Assembly (NCBI GenBank): GCA_023391775.1
Contig: JAEWAG010000417.1
Location: forward strand, 1 to 13,925
Direction of reading: 5' to 3'
Origin: Pseudomonadota bacterium
GTDB lineage: Bacteria > Pseudomonadota > Gammaproteobacteria > Xanthomonadales > Xanthomonadaceae
DNA length: 13,925 nucleotides
Position numbers and translations under genes: made by a program. This document shows positions 7,575-13,925 of this stretch, one piece after another (positions within the stretch are counted from its first letter, which is position 1; each line of letters starts with the position of its first letter). The notes under the pieces were generated by a model. The model was not told the DNA's origin. It did no database searches and worked only from the letters and a program-made list of their open reading frames with translations.

Positions 7575-7635
7575 CGGTGCCTTCGCACCGGCGATGCGTG
7601 GCGGCGCCTACGGTTGGGGCTCCCTTCCCCAACCG
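7575..7635 (+). other. Two tandem hairpins in the leader of the PfpI-family gene
   Basis: The first hairpin is CGGTGC-CTTC-GCACCG (7575-7590). The second is the 9-bp CGGTTGGGG (7611-7619) with CCCCAACCG (7627-7635) around a 7-nt loop. Neither has a T tract, so they are not simple intrinsic terminators. The second ends 3 nt before the Shine-Dalgarno of the gene starting at 7649. They would be part of its 5' leader if transcription starts upstream of 7575. A role in mRNA stability or translation is possible but unproven. No known riboswitch was recognised. Confidence 0.45.
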
Positions 7636-7648
7636 CACGGAGCACAAG

Positions 7649-8215
7649 ATGAGCAAACTCACCGGCAAGCGCGTCGCCATCCTCGCCAGCAACGGCTTCG
7701 AGGAGTCCGAGCTGCTGGAGCCGCTGCGCGCCCTGCGCGAGGCCGGGGCCGATGTCGAGGTGGTCTCGCCCGAATCCGGCTCCATCCAGGGCATGCGCCA
7801 CTTCGAAAAGGGCCAAAGCGTGGACGTGGACCAGGGCGTGTCCGACGCCGACGCGTCCGACTACGACGCCCTGGTGATCCCCGGCGGCCTGTTCAATCCG
7901 GACGCGCTGCGTGCGGACGACGACGCGGTCCGCTTCACCCGCGCGTTCTTCGAGGCCGGCAAGCCGGTCGGCGCGATCTGTCATGGCCCCTGGGTGCTGG
8001 TGAACGCCGATGTGATCGGCAAGCGCGAACTGACCTCCGTGCCAAACATCCAGCGTGACCTGGAAAACGCCGGCGCACGTTGGGTCGACCGCGAAGTGGT
8101 GGTGGACCAGGGCCTGGTGACCAGCCGCACGCCCGACGACCTGCCGGCCTTCTGCGCCAAGCTGGTGGAGGAGATCGCCGAAGGCCACCACAACGGCCAG
8201 GAGCGCTCGGCGTGA
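7649..8215 (+). CDS. PfpI/DJ-1 family protein (YhbO-like)
   Basis: A 188-residue DJ-1/PfpI superfamily protein. The nucleophile-elbow motif AICHGPW carries Cys111 and His112, and the conserved acidic partner is Glu18 in NGFEESELLEP. VIPGG (77-81) is the usual strand before the helix. Bacterial relatives such as YhbO are stress-protection proteins. They have been described as proteases, glyoxalases or deglycases, and the deglycase activity is disputed, so the reaction should be left open. The protein is cytoplasmic, with no signal peptide. The ATG at 7649 is preceded by GGAG 7 nt ahead; the in-frame extension to 7577 lacks coding character. Its last codons overlap the start of the MliC-type lipoprotein gene, so the two form an operon. 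It is divergent from the POT gene. Confidence 0.92.
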   Translation: MSKLTGKRVAILASNGFEESELLEPLRALREAGADVEVVSPESGSIQGMRHFEKGQSVDVDQGVSDADASDYDALVIPGGLFNPDALRADDDAVRFTRAFFEAGKPVGAICHGPWVLVNADVIGKRELTSVPNIQRDLENAGARWVDREVVVDQGLVTSRTPDDLPAFCAKLVEEIAEGHHNGQERSA

Positions 8216-8616
8216 GCCGGTCGATGCTCGCAGCCGGCGCGCTAACCCTGGCGCTGGCCGCCTGCGGTGGCGAGCCCGCGCAGCCCGAGGCGACGGCACC
8301 CGGTGCCGCGGCGGAGGTGCCGACCACGGCCGGGGATGGCCCGGTTCCGGCCGAGGCCATCGACTACGGCTCCGGCGTCGTCGAAAGCCAATGGGACTGC
8401 GACGGCCAGCGCGTGGCGGCCCGTTTCGACAACACCGCCGGCACCGTGACCCTGACCCACGAACGGGGTGAACTGGTACTGCCGCAGGCGACCTCCGCCT
8501 CCGGTGCCCGCTATGCGGATGCCAATGGCAACGAGCTCTGGAACAAGGGCAACGAGGCCAGCCTCACCCTGTCCGGGCGCGACGCCGTGCAGTGCCAGCA
8601 GGTGGTGGCGGACTGA
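8212..8616 (+). CDS. mliC: MliC/PliC-type lysozyme-inhibitor lipoprotein
   Basis: A 134-residue protein with a GTG start at 8212, inside the last codons of the PfpI gene (GTGA overlap), preceded by AGGAG 8 nt ahead. The signal ends LALAAC with lipidation at Cys18, followed by a Pro/Ala/Glu-rich linker to about residue 48. The domain (51-134) matches MliC: WDCDGQRVAARF, a SASGARY loop (95-101) and ELWNKGNEASL with Lys112. In characterised MliC proteins a Ser in the SGxxY loop and a Lys in the KG loop insert into the active site of c-type (animal-type) lysozyme. Cys63 and Cys128 could form the usual disulphide. Expected role: a membrane-anchored periplasmic inhibitor protecting peptidoglycan from host or predator lysozyme. 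The longer frame from 8080 reads through PfpI codons and was rejected. Confidence 0.88.
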   Translation: MSRSMLAAGALTLALAACGGEPAQPEATAPGAAAEVPTTAGDGPVPAEAIDYGSGVVESQWDCDGQRVAARFDNTAGTVTLTHERGELVLPQATSASGARYADANGNELWNKGNEASLTLSGRDAVQCQQVVAD

Positions 8617-8639
8617 GCCCGTCCTCCGGTCCATGACGC

Positions 8640-8665
8640 GACGGCCCGCCAACTGGCGGGCCGTC
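8640..8665. terminator. Hairpin between convergent mliC and htpX
   Basis: An 11-bp GC-rich stem (GACGGCCCGCC, 8640-8650, with GGCGGGCCGTC, 8655-8665) closes on AACT. It sits 23 nt after the lipoprotein stop and 13 nt after the htpX stop on the other strand, so it could end both transcripts. There is no T tract on either side, so it is a terminator-like hairpin rather than a canonical intrinsic terminator. Confidence 0.55.
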
Positions 8666-8678
8666 CTGCGTCCGGGGC

Positions 8679-9554
8679 TCAGACCGCGGTGGTCGAGCGC
8701 AGCGCCGCGATCCGCTCGGCCAGCGGCGGGTGGCTGAGGAACAGGCGGCGCATGCCCTGGCCCAGGCCGCCGGAGATGCCGAACGCCGCGATCTGGTTCG
8801 GCAGCGTGTTGTGGCCCTGGTTGAGCGAGAGCTTCTCCAGCGCGGAAATCATCTTCTGCCGGCCGGCCAGCTGCGCGCCGCCGGCATCGGCACGGAACTC
8901 GCGCCGGCGCGAGAACCACATCGCGATCATCGTGGCGAACAGGCCGAACACCAGCTCCAGCACCAGGACGATGCCGAAATAGGCCAGGCCACGGCCCTCG
9001 CCTTCGCGGTTGCCGGACAGGTAGCTGTCGACGATGCCGCCGACCACGCGCGCCAGCACGATCACGAAGGTATTGAGCACGCCCTGCAGCAGGGCCATGG
9101 TCACCATGTCGCCATTGGCCACGTGCGCGACCTCGTGGCCGAGCACCGCCTCGGCCTCGTCGGCGGTCATGTTGCGCAGCAGACCCGTGGACACGGCCAC
9201 CAGCGCGTTGTTGCGATTGGCGCCGGTGGCGAAGGCGTTGATTTCGGGCGCGTCGTAGATCGCCACTTCCGGCATGCCGATGCCGGCCGCCTGGGCCTGG
9301 CGGCGCACGGTCTCCAGCAGCCAGCGCTCGGATTCGTTGCGCGGCTGGGTGATCACGTGGGCCCCGGTGCTGCGCTTGGCCATCCACTTGGACAACATCA
9401 GCGACAGCAGCGAGCCACCGAAGCCGAAGATCGCGGCCATCACCAGCAGCCCGCTCATCTGGTTGGAACTGACACCCAGCAGCGACATCACGATGCTGGC
9501 CAGGAACAGCACGGCAAGGTTGGTGGCAAGGAACAGGGCGATACGGCTGAACAC
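8679..9554 (-). CDS. htpX: Membrane-bound zinc protease HtpX
   Basis: A 291-residue M48B protein, the typical HtpX length. Two N-terminal membrane segments (about 4-26 and 33-55) precede the cytoplasmic catalytic domain. The zinc motif HEVAH is at 140-144 and the third ligand is Glu219 in [12 protein letters not shown]. Two further hydrophobic stretches (about 155-178 and 190-214) lie between them, and SHPPLAERI near the C-terminus is also typical. HtpX degrades misfolded inner-membrane proteins together with FtsH. The start is GTG at 9554, with GGAG 8 nt ahead, and gives [15 protein letters not shown], which aligns with known HtpX N-termini. It is divergent from gluQ. The upstream region contains a good heat-shock promoter match, in keeping with the family's known stress regulation. 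Confidence 0.96.
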   Translation of the reverse strand: MFSRIALFLATNLAVLFLASIVMSLLGVSSNQMSGLLVMAAIFGFGGSLLSLMLSKWMAKRSTGAHVITQPRNESERWLLETVRRQAQAAGIGMPEVAIYDAPEINAFATGANRNNALVAVSTGLLRNMTADEAEAVLGHEVAHVANGDMVTMALLQGVLNTFVIVLARVVGGIVDSYLSGNREGEGRGLAYFGIVLVLELVFGLFATMIAMWFSRRREFRADAGGAQLAGRQKMISALEKLSLNQGHNTLPNQIAAFGISGGLGQGMRRLFLSHPPLAERIAALRSTTAV

Positions 9555-9599
9555 GAGAGTGACTCCAGGCGGGGATGGCCGATAGGCCGGTCGGGGCGG

Positions 9600-9628
9600 A
9601 GATGGTAATGGACAGACTTGAATTCAAG
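9600..9628 (-). promoter_or_regulatory. Candidate RpoH (sigma-32) promoter of htpX
   Basis: On the minus strand, CTTGAAT (9628-9622) is followed after 14 nt by TACCATCT (9607-9600). The E. coli sigma-32 consensus is CTTGAAA, a spacer of roughly 13-15 nt, then CCCCATNT. The -35 matches 6 of 7 positions and the -10 matches all but the first two. Transcription would start about 35-40 nt before the htpX GTG. E. coli htpX is known to be heat-inducible, which supports the assignment. It is a sequence match only. Confidence 0.55.
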
Positions 9629-9631
9629 TCT
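9614..9631. repeat. Perfect 18-bp palindrome in the htpX-gluQ gap
   Basis: AGACTTGAATTCAAGTCT is a perfect 9+9 palindrome centred between 9622 and 9623. It is the most A/T-rich part of the divergent gap and contains the proposed -35 element of htpX. It could be an operator for a dimeric regulator, or the symmetry may simply come from the CTTGAATTCAAG core. No regulator can be assigned. Confidence 0.6.
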
Positions 9632-9653
9632 TGCGCCCCGCGACCATGACGCG

Positions 9654-10583
9654 ATGGCGCAACCGCAACCGCACTCGCCCCCGCCCCCCGCCTACCGTGG
9701 ACGCTTCGCGCCCTCGCCCACTGGTCCGCTGCATGCGGGCTCGCTGGTGGCGGCACTGGGCAGCTGGCTGCTGGCGCGCAAGGCCGGCGGCCAGTGGCTG
9801 GTGCGGGTGGAAGACATCGATCCGCCGCGCGAGGTTCCCGGTGCAGCGGATGCGCAACTGGCGGCACTTGCCCGGTTCGGCCTGGTGTCCGACCTTCCGG
9901 TGGTACGCCAGAGCCAGCGCCATGGGCTCTACCGCGCCGCGCTGGATCGCCTGCTGGACCAGGGCCTGGCATTCCCCTGCTCCTGCAGCCGCAGCGAGCT
10001 CGCCGCCGCCGGCGGCATCCATCGCCGCTGCGTGGCCCTCGCGCCGCGGGCCCGCCCCGCGATCCGCCTGCGGGTCGATGACGGCTGCACCGTTGCCTTC
10101 GACGACGGCCTGCAGGGCCGCGTCGAACAGGACGTGGCCGCGGCGGTCGGCGATTTCGTCCTGCTGCGCGCCGACGGCTGCTGGGCCTACCAGCTGGCAG
10201 TGGTCGTGGACGATGCGGACCAGGGCGTCACCGACGTGGTCCGCGGGGCCGACCTGCTGGACTCCACGCCACGCCAGATCCTGCTGCAGCAGGCGCTCGG
10301 CCTGCCGACCCCGCACTACCTGCACCTGCCGCTGCTGCTGGATGCCGGCGGCCAGAAACTGTCCAAGTCCAGCGCGGCGCTGCCGGTCGATCCTGCGGAT
10401 CCGCTTCCCGCACTGCGTCATAGCTGGGCCCTGCTTGGACAGGATCCGGCACCATTGCGGAGCGAAAAAACGGTGGATGCACTGTTGTGGCGCGCGGTTT
10501 TGCACTTCGACGGGGCAAGACTGCCGCCGCGCTTGCACTTTCACAAAGCGCTCACTACAACTGCGCAGGACATTTCTGAATAG
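9654..10583 (+). CDS. gluQ: Glutamyl-Q tRNA(Asp) synthetase
   Basis: A 309-residue class I synthetase paralogue lacking the anticodon-binding domain, the normal size for GluQ (YadB). It attaches glutamate to queuosine at position 34 of tRNA(Asp). The HIGH-like region is [14 protein letters not shown] (18-31) and the KMSKS-like loop is KLSKS (235-239). The zinc site is partly unusual: Cys109 and Cys111 are conserved, but the position equivalent to the family Tyr ligand is His123, and the last Cys (126) comes one residue early (GGIHRRC). ATG 9654 is preferred to a TTG at 9618, which lies inside the palindrome; neither has a strong Shine-Dalgarno. It lies 22 nt upstream of phaB and may be co-transcribed with it. 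Confidence 0.93.
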   Translation: MAQPQPHSPPPPAYRGRFAPSPTGPLHAGSLVAALGSWLLARKAGGQWLVRVEDIDPPREVPGAADAQLAALARFGLVSDLPVVRQSQRHGLYRAALDRLLDQGLAFPCSCSRSELAAAGGIHRRCVALAPRARPAIRLRVDDGCTVAFDDGLQGRVEQDVAAAVGDFVLLRADGCWAYQLAVVVDDADQGVTDVVRGADLLDSTPRQILLQQALGLPTPHYLHLPLLLDAGGQKLSKSSAALPVDPADPLPALRHSWALLGQDPAPLRSEKTVDALLWRAVLHFDGARLPPRLHFHKALTTTAQDISE

Positions 10584-10605
10584 CCGAAGACCCCGGAGGG
10601 GCCAG

Positions 10606-11346
10606 ATGAACAGTCGCGTCGCGCTCGTCACCGGTGGTACCGGCGGCATAGGTACCGCCATCTGCAAGCGCCTGGCCGACATGGGCCACAAGGTCGCGAC
10701 CAATTTCCGCAGCCGGGAGAAGGCCGAGGCATGGCAGCAGCGGATGCAGGCCGACGGCTATGCGATCACCCTGGTCGAAGGCGACGTGGGCACCCCCGAA
10801 GGCGCGGCCGCGCTGGTTCGCGGGGTCGAGCAGGCGCTGGGCCCGGTGGAGATCCTGGTCAACAACGCCGGCATCACCCGCGACACCACCTTCCATCGCA
10901 TGACCGCCGAGCAGTGGCACGAGGTGGTCAACACCAACCTCAACTCGGTGTTCAACGTCACCCGCCCGGTGATCGAGGGCATGCGCGAGCGCAAGTGGGG
11001 ACGCGTGATCCAGATCAGCTCGATCAACGGTCTGAAGGGCCAGTACGGCCAGGCCAACTACGCCGCGGCCAAGGCCGGCATGCACGGCTTCACCATTTCG
11101 CTCGCCCGCGAGAACGCGCGGCTGGGCATCACCGTCAACACGGTATCGCCGGGCTATGTGGCCACCGACATGGTGATGGCGGTGCCGGAGGACGTGCGCG
11201 CCAAGATCGTGGCCGACATTCCCACCGGCCGTCTCGGTACCCCGGAGGAGATCGCCTACGCGGTCGGTTTCCTGGTCGACGAGCAGGCGGGATGGATCAC
11301 CGGTTCCAACCTGGACATCAACGGCGGCCACCACATGGGCTGGTAA
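10606..11346 (+). CDS. phaB: Acetoacetyl-CoA reductase
   Basis: A 246-residue short-chain dehydrogenase, identical in length to Ralstonia PhaB. It reduces acetoacetyl-CoA to (R)-3-hydroxybutyryl-CoA with NADPH, the monomer-forming step of polyhydroxybutyrate synthesis. The cofactor motif TGGTGGIG is at 9-16, NNAG at 86-89, and the catalytic residues are Ser139, Tyr152 and Lys156 (ISSINGLKGQYGQ, then NYAAAKAG). PGYVATDMV and the C-terminal NGGHHMGW are typical of PhaB rather than of FabG, the main alternative. The ATG at 10606 has a strong GGAGG 8 nt ahead. It is followed by phaR after 90 nt, which supports the PHA assignment. No thiolase (phaA) or synthase (phaC) is in the window. Confidence 0.93.
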   Translation: MNSRVALVTGGTGGIGTAICKRLADMGHKVATNFRSREKAEAWQQRMQADGYAITLVEGDVGTPEGAAALVRGVEQALGPVEILVNNAGITRDTTFHRMTAEQWHEVVNTNLNSVFNVTRPVIEGMRERKWGRVIQISSINGLKGQYGQANYAAAKAGMHGFTISLARENARLGITVNTVSPGYVATDMVMAVPEDVRAKIVADIPTGRLGTPEEIAYAVGFLVDEQAGWITGSNLDINGGHHMGW

Positions 11347-11360
11347 GGCGTCAATGGGTC

Positions 11361-11397
11361 TTGCGGCAGTTGCATGCGCTGCTGCAGTGCGCCATGC
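11361..11397 (+). promoter_or_regulatory. Candidate PhaR operator: TGC-rich paired motifs
   Basis: The 90-nt gap before phaR holds two near-palindromic 9-mers of the form YTGC-N-GCAG: TTGCGGCAG (11361-11369) and CTGCTGCAG (11379-11387). Their starts are 18 bp apart. The second lies at the centre of a wider imperfect dyad with outer arms GCATG (11372-11376) and CATGC (11393-11397). Published PhaR sites are TGC-rich with CTGC/GCAG half-sites, usually with a longer spacer. Autoregulation of phaR is known in several species. Binding here is inferred. Confidence 0.45.
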
Positions 11398-11436
11398 TCG
11401 GTGGCACGTAAAGCCCCCGAGTGAGCGCTTAACTAG

Positions 11437-11940
11437 ATGGCCGCCACCCGCATCATCAAGAAGTACCCGAACCGCCGGCTGTACGACACCGAGATCTCCA
11501 GCTACATCACCATCGAGGACGTGCGCCAGCTGATCCTCGACGGGGAGTCGTTCGAGGTGCGCGACGCCAAGAGCGGCGAGGACCTCACCCGCTCGGTGCT
11601 GCTGCAGATCATCGCCGAGCAGGAGCAGGACGGGGAGCCGATGCTCTCCACCCAGCTTCTGAGCCAGATCATCCGTTTCTACGGCGACTCGCTGCAGGGC
11701 TTCATGGGCAACTACCTGGAGCGGAGCATGACGCTGTTCCTGGAGCAGCAGCAGACCTTCCACCAGCAGATGGGCAACCTCCTCGGGCAGACCCCGTGGA
11801 CGGCCATGAACCAGCTGACCGAGCGCAATCTGGAGCTGTGGCAGGAGTTCCAGCGCGGACTCGCCGGCAGCATGGGCCGCCCGACCGGCACCGCGCCGCG
11901 CGACGCGGGGACGCCGCCGGCGGGCAAGACCCGCCGCTGA
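11437..11940 (+). CDS. phaR: Polyhydroxyalkanoate synthesis regulator PhaR
   Basis: A 167-residue protein. The N-terminal PHA-accumulation regulator DNA-binding domain is clear: RIIKKYPNRRLYDTEISSYITIEDV (residues 5-29) and VRDAKSGEDLTRSVLLQII (41-59). The middle part (about 66-110) is the helical PHB_acc region that contacts the polymer or phasins, and the tail is Pro/Gly-rich and basic. In characterised species PhaR represses phasin and its own gene, and leaves DNA when it binds nascent PHA granules. ATG 11437 gives the canonical N-terminus; the Shine-Dalgarno is weak (GAGTGAG, more than 10 nt away). It follows phaB on the same strand and converges with an M48 peptidase gene only 12 nt away. 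Confidence 0.94.
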   Translation: MAATRIIKKYPNRRLYDTEISSYITIEDVRQLILDGESFEVRDAKSGEDLTRSVLLQIIAEQEQDGEPMLSTQLLSQIIRFYGDSLQGFMGNYLERSMTLFLEQQQTFHQQMGNLLGQTPWTAMNQLTERNLELWQEFQRGLAGSMGRPTGTAPRDAGTPPAGKTRR

Positions 11941-11943
11941 CCG

Positions 11944-11965
11944 CTGCCGGCATCACTGCCGGCAG
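11944..11965. terminator. Hairpin at the convergent phaR/M48 junction
   Basis: A perfect 9-bp stem, CTGCCGGCA (11944-11952) with TGCCGGCAG (11957-11965), closes on TCAC. It begins 4 nt after the phaR stop. Its loop contains the stop codon of the minus-strand M48 gene (11953-11955), so it serves as the end of one gene and possibly the terminator of both. It lacks a clear T tract on either strand. Confidence 0.5.
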
Positions 11966-12840
11966 AACTTCTCCCGGTACGCCAGGGCCTTGGGCATCAG
12001 CCCCTGCAGGGTCTGGATGCGGGTGCCCGGGTTGGGATGGGTGGACGCGAACTCCGGCGGCGCCTGGCCGCCCGAAGCGCTGCCCATGCGCTCCCACAGC
12101 CCGATGGCCTCGTTCGGGTCGTAGCAGGCCGCCGCCGCGAGCATCAGCCCGACCTCGTCGGCCTGGGTCTCGTGGCTGCGCGCGTAGGGCAGCAGGTAGC
12201 CATACCCCATCGCAGCCTGCACCATCTGCTGGTACTGCGGGTCGCCGGTGGCCGCGCCGGCCATCTGCCCGATCTGCGCCAGCTTCTGCTGGCTCATGCG
12301 CTGCTCGCCGTGGCGCAACAGGGCATGGGCGATCTCGTGGCCCATCACCACCGCCAGTGCATCCTCGCTCTGGGCCACTGGCAGCAGCCCGGTGTAGACC
12401 GCCATCTTCCCGCCTGGCAGGCAGAACGCATTGGCCTGCCCGGAGGGAATGACGTTGACCTCCCATTCGAACTGCTGCCAGTGGGTCGGCGCCTGCATGC
12501 CGTGCTCGGCCGCCAGCGCCGCGGTGACCTCGTCGACCTGGTCGATCAGGCGTGCCGCGACCTGCTGCACCTGCCGGGAGGTGGGATCGGACCGCGGCAG
12601 TGGCGGCTCCTGGGACAGGATCTCCTGGTAGGCCTGCAGCCCCAGCGCACGCATCTGCTCGGGGTCGAGGCTGCCGTCGATCAGGACCTTCTCGCCGGTG
12701 TACGGGTCCTCGGTCTGGTTGGACAGGTAGTAGCACCCGCCGTAGGCCAGGAAGCCCAGCACGATGATCCAGCGCAGGCCGCCGCCCAACCCACCGCCGC
12801 GCCTGCGGCCAGGCTGCCCGGCACGGTTTTCCATCTGCAT
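11953..12840 (-). CDS. M48 family zinc metallopeptidase, membrane-anchored (Oma1/LoiP-like)
   Basis: A 295-residue protein with a Gly/Arg-rich N-terminus, one hydrophobic segment (about 23-39) and a periplasm-facing catalytic domain by prediction. The zinc motif is HEIAH (168-172), the third ligand is probably Glu224 in SHETQADEVGL, and NAFCLPGGKMAVYTGLL (137-152) and THPNPGTRI (267-275) are classic for the Oma1/LoiP/YcaL group of M48. Such enzymes act in envelope protein quality control. The segment ends LAYGGC, which is not a good lipobox, so an uncleaved anchor is more likely than lipidation. The ATG has GGGAGAGG just ahead. It follows the FGE-like gene by 16 nt, and that gap holds its ribosome binding site, so they form an operon. 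This is a second M48 protease in the window besides htpX. Confidence 0.9.
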   Translation of the reverse strand: MQMENRAGQPGRRRGGGLGGGLRWIIVLGFLAYGGCYYLSNQTEDPYTGEKVLIDGSLDPEQMRALGLQAYQEILSQEPPLPRSDPTSRQVQQVAARLIDQVDEVTAALAAEHGMQAPTHWQQFEWEVNVIPSGQANAFCLPGGKMAVYTGLLPVAQSEDALAVVMGHEIAHALLRHGEQRMSQQKLAQIGQMAGAATGDPQYQQMVQAAMGYGYLLPYARSHETQADEVGLMLAAAACYDPNEAIGLWERMGSASGGQAPPEFASTHPNPGTRIQTLQGLMPKALAYREKFCRQ

Positions 12841-12856
12841 CGTCCTCTCCCTGTCC

Positions 12857-13925
12857 TCAGATGCCGCGCACCAGGCGGAAGCCGATGCGCGCGCTGGTCA
12901 CGTCCGAATCCATCCGTGAACGCCACGCGGCCCGGGTCTGTGCCGGCGATCCGGCCCAGGAGCCGCCGCGCACCACCCGCGCCCGGCATCCCGGGTTGTA
13001 CCAGGCCGCACCGTCGGCTGGCGCCCGCCGGTAACTGGCGTGCCAGCAGTCGGCGACCCACTCGGAAACATTGCCGGCCATGTCGTGAAGGCCCCATGCA
13101 TTGGGTTTGAAACGGCCGGCCGGTGCCACGCCCCAGTACCCGTCGCCGTAGCCGACGAAGCCGTTGTTCCAGGTGCGCCCGCTGGGGGAGACGTCGTTGC
13201 CGCCGGTGAAGTTGCCGCTGTCAGGGGGCGGCACGCCGTGGTCGCCCCAGGGGAAGCGGCCAGGATTGCCGGCGCGCAGCGCATACTCGAATTCGGCCTC
13301 GCTCGGCAGGCGGTAATGGCGGCCGGTCTGCTCCGACAGCCAGGCCGCGTATGCCTCCGCGTCACGGACGCTCACATGCAGTACCGGATCGCCGGGATCG
13401 GCCGGGCGGCCGTCGTAGCCGGATTGCCAGTCCACCCCGCTGCGGCGCACGAAGTTGCCGCTGCGCTCGTCGTACACCAGCGAGTTGCCGCGGCGGGTGG
13501 CGCGCGGACGGGCGCCGGCGGAAGCCACGAAATGCCCGAAGTCGGCGACCGTCACCTCGGTCAGGGACATCGCGAAACCGCGGTTGAAACGCACGTAGTG
13601 GGCGGGCTTTTCGGCATCGGCGGCCAGCGGGTCGCTCTCTTCCGACCCCATGCGGAAGGCGCCATGGGGCACCACCACCATCTGCGGGCCGCGGCTGCCG
13701 TCGGCCAGGCCGTCGGTGAACACCTGGCCCGGGCGCAGCAGGCCGTAGTAGGTGACCAGGTCGATGCGCTCGCGCAGGTTGGCCACCATGCGGTCACCCG
13801 GTCGGGCGATACGCAGGGCTTCGGCCAGGCGCACGCGCGCATCGCGCAGGCCGTCCGGGCGCAGCAGGTCGCGCAGGGCGGCGTCGCGCAGCCCGGCCAG
13901 TGCGCGCGCCCGTTGGGCTTCGATC
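12857..13925 (-). CDS. FGE-sulfatase/SUMF1-domain protein, N-terminus outside window
   Basis: The frame stays open to the window edge, so about 355 C-terminal residues of a longer protein are present. The first 80 or so are Ala/Leu/Arg-rich and helical, with no identified domain. The SUMF1 domain runs from MVVVPHGAFRMGSEESDP to the end: EKPAHYVRFNRGFAMSLTEV, LPSEAEFEYALRAG, FPWGD, MAGNVSEWVADCW, VVRGGSW and the terminal GFRLVRGI are all family hallmarks. True formylglycine-generating enzymes carry two active-site Cys shortly after the GGS motif. Here the sequence is GGSWAGSPAQTRAAW, with none. A formylglycine-generating role is therefore unlikely. In this bacterial group the domain is often fused behind a serine/threonine kinase or other sensor, so the missing N-terminus matters. 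A GTG at 13834 is internal, not a convincing start. It is upstream of the M48 gene in the same operon. Confidence 0.85.
   Translation of the reverse strand, partial: IEAQRARALAGLRDAALRDLLRPDGLRDARVRLAEALRIARPGDRMVANLRERIDLVTYYGLLRPGQVFTDGLADGSRGPQMVVVPHGAFRMGSEESDPLAADAEKPAHYVRFNRGFAMSLTEVTVADFGHFVASAGARPRATRRGNSLVYDERSGNFVRRSGVDWQSGYDGRPADPGDPVLHVSVRDAEAYAAWLSEQTGRHYRLPSEAEFEYALRAGNPGRFPWGDHGVPPPDSGNFTGGNDVSPSGRTWNNGFVGYGDGYWGVAPAGRFKPNAWGLHDMAGNVSEWVADCWHASYRRAPADGAAWYNPGCRARVVRGGSWAGSPAQTRAAWRSRMDSDVTSARIGFRLVRGI

Noticed and set aside
7497-9589. The 11-mer CCGATAGGCCG occurs before both the POT gene (7497-7507) and htpX (9579-9589)
   Set aside because: A shared 11-mer is expected by chance many times in 14 kb of GC-rich sequence, and the flanks do not match, so it is not evidence of a common operator.
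9631-11346. A single plus-strand frame of 571 codons that could suggest a fusion protein
   Set aside because: Its 3' part is in frame with phaB, but its 5' part is an out-of-frame shadow of gluQ. The phaB ATG at 10606 has its own strong Shine-Dalgarno.
12730-12736. A lipobox-like LAYGGC in the M48 protein
   Set aside because: The residue at -3 is Tyr, and the preceding positively charged region is long and Gly-rich. An uncleaved membrane anchor fits better.
12037-13110. A 357-codon plus-strand frame
   Set aside because: It is antisense to the M48 and FGE-like genes, which are clearly real. It has no motif of its own.

Overview
The window is high-GC, densely packed bacterial chromosome. The gene set suggests a gammaproteobacterium of the Xanthomonadaceae/Lysobacteraceae type (Lysobacter, Luteimonas, Stenotrophomonas or a relative): Dcp, Cfa, an AlgP/histone H1-like protein, a POT transporter, HtpX, GluQ, and PhaB with PhaR. 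This placement is inferred from gene content only. I see no rRNA, tRNA, CRISPR array, insertion sequence, prophage or plasmid feature, and no gene with a clearly foreign composition. It reads as ordinary core chromosome with some accessory lipoproteins and proteases.

Layout. 1-1424 (+) is the 3' two thirds of a peptidyl-dipeptidase (dcp), closed by a strong intrinsic terminator. The convergent gap behind it carries three DnaA-box-like nonamers. 1583-3876 (-) is a three-gene cluster transcribed as GNAT-like acetyltransferase, DUF3298-type lipoprotein, then cyclopropane-fatty-acid synthase (cfa). A small unrecognised gene (4011-4175, +) diverges from it. 4212-7462 (-) holds a POT peptide transporter, a rhomboid protease starting 2 nt after it, and a long Lys/Ala/Arg-rich histone H1-like protein. 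7649-8616 (+) is a PfpI/DJ-1 protein overlapping an MliC-type lysozyme-inhibitor lipoprotein. 8679-9554 (-) is the membrane protease htpX, with a plausible heat-shock (RpoH) promoter whose -35 lies in a perfect 18-bp palindrome. 9654-11940 (+) is gluQ, phaB and phaR, with a TGC-rich candidate operator before phaR. 11953-13925 (-) is the C-terminal part of an FGE-like (SUMF1) protein followed by an M48 metallopeptidase.

Themes. Much of the window concerns envelope maintenance and stress: membrane lipid cyclopropanation, two lipoproteins, a lysozyme inhibitor, two membrane-anchored zinc proteases, a rhomboid protease and a PfpI-family protein. Polyhydroxyalkanoate metabolism (PhaB with its regulator PhaR) and peptide use (Dcp, POT) form a second theme. 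I found no convincing undescribed multigene system. The best leads are the DnaA-box cluster, the htpX palindrome/promoter, the paired TGC motifs before phaR, the FGE-like domain lacking catalytic cysteines, and the two-part histone-like protein.
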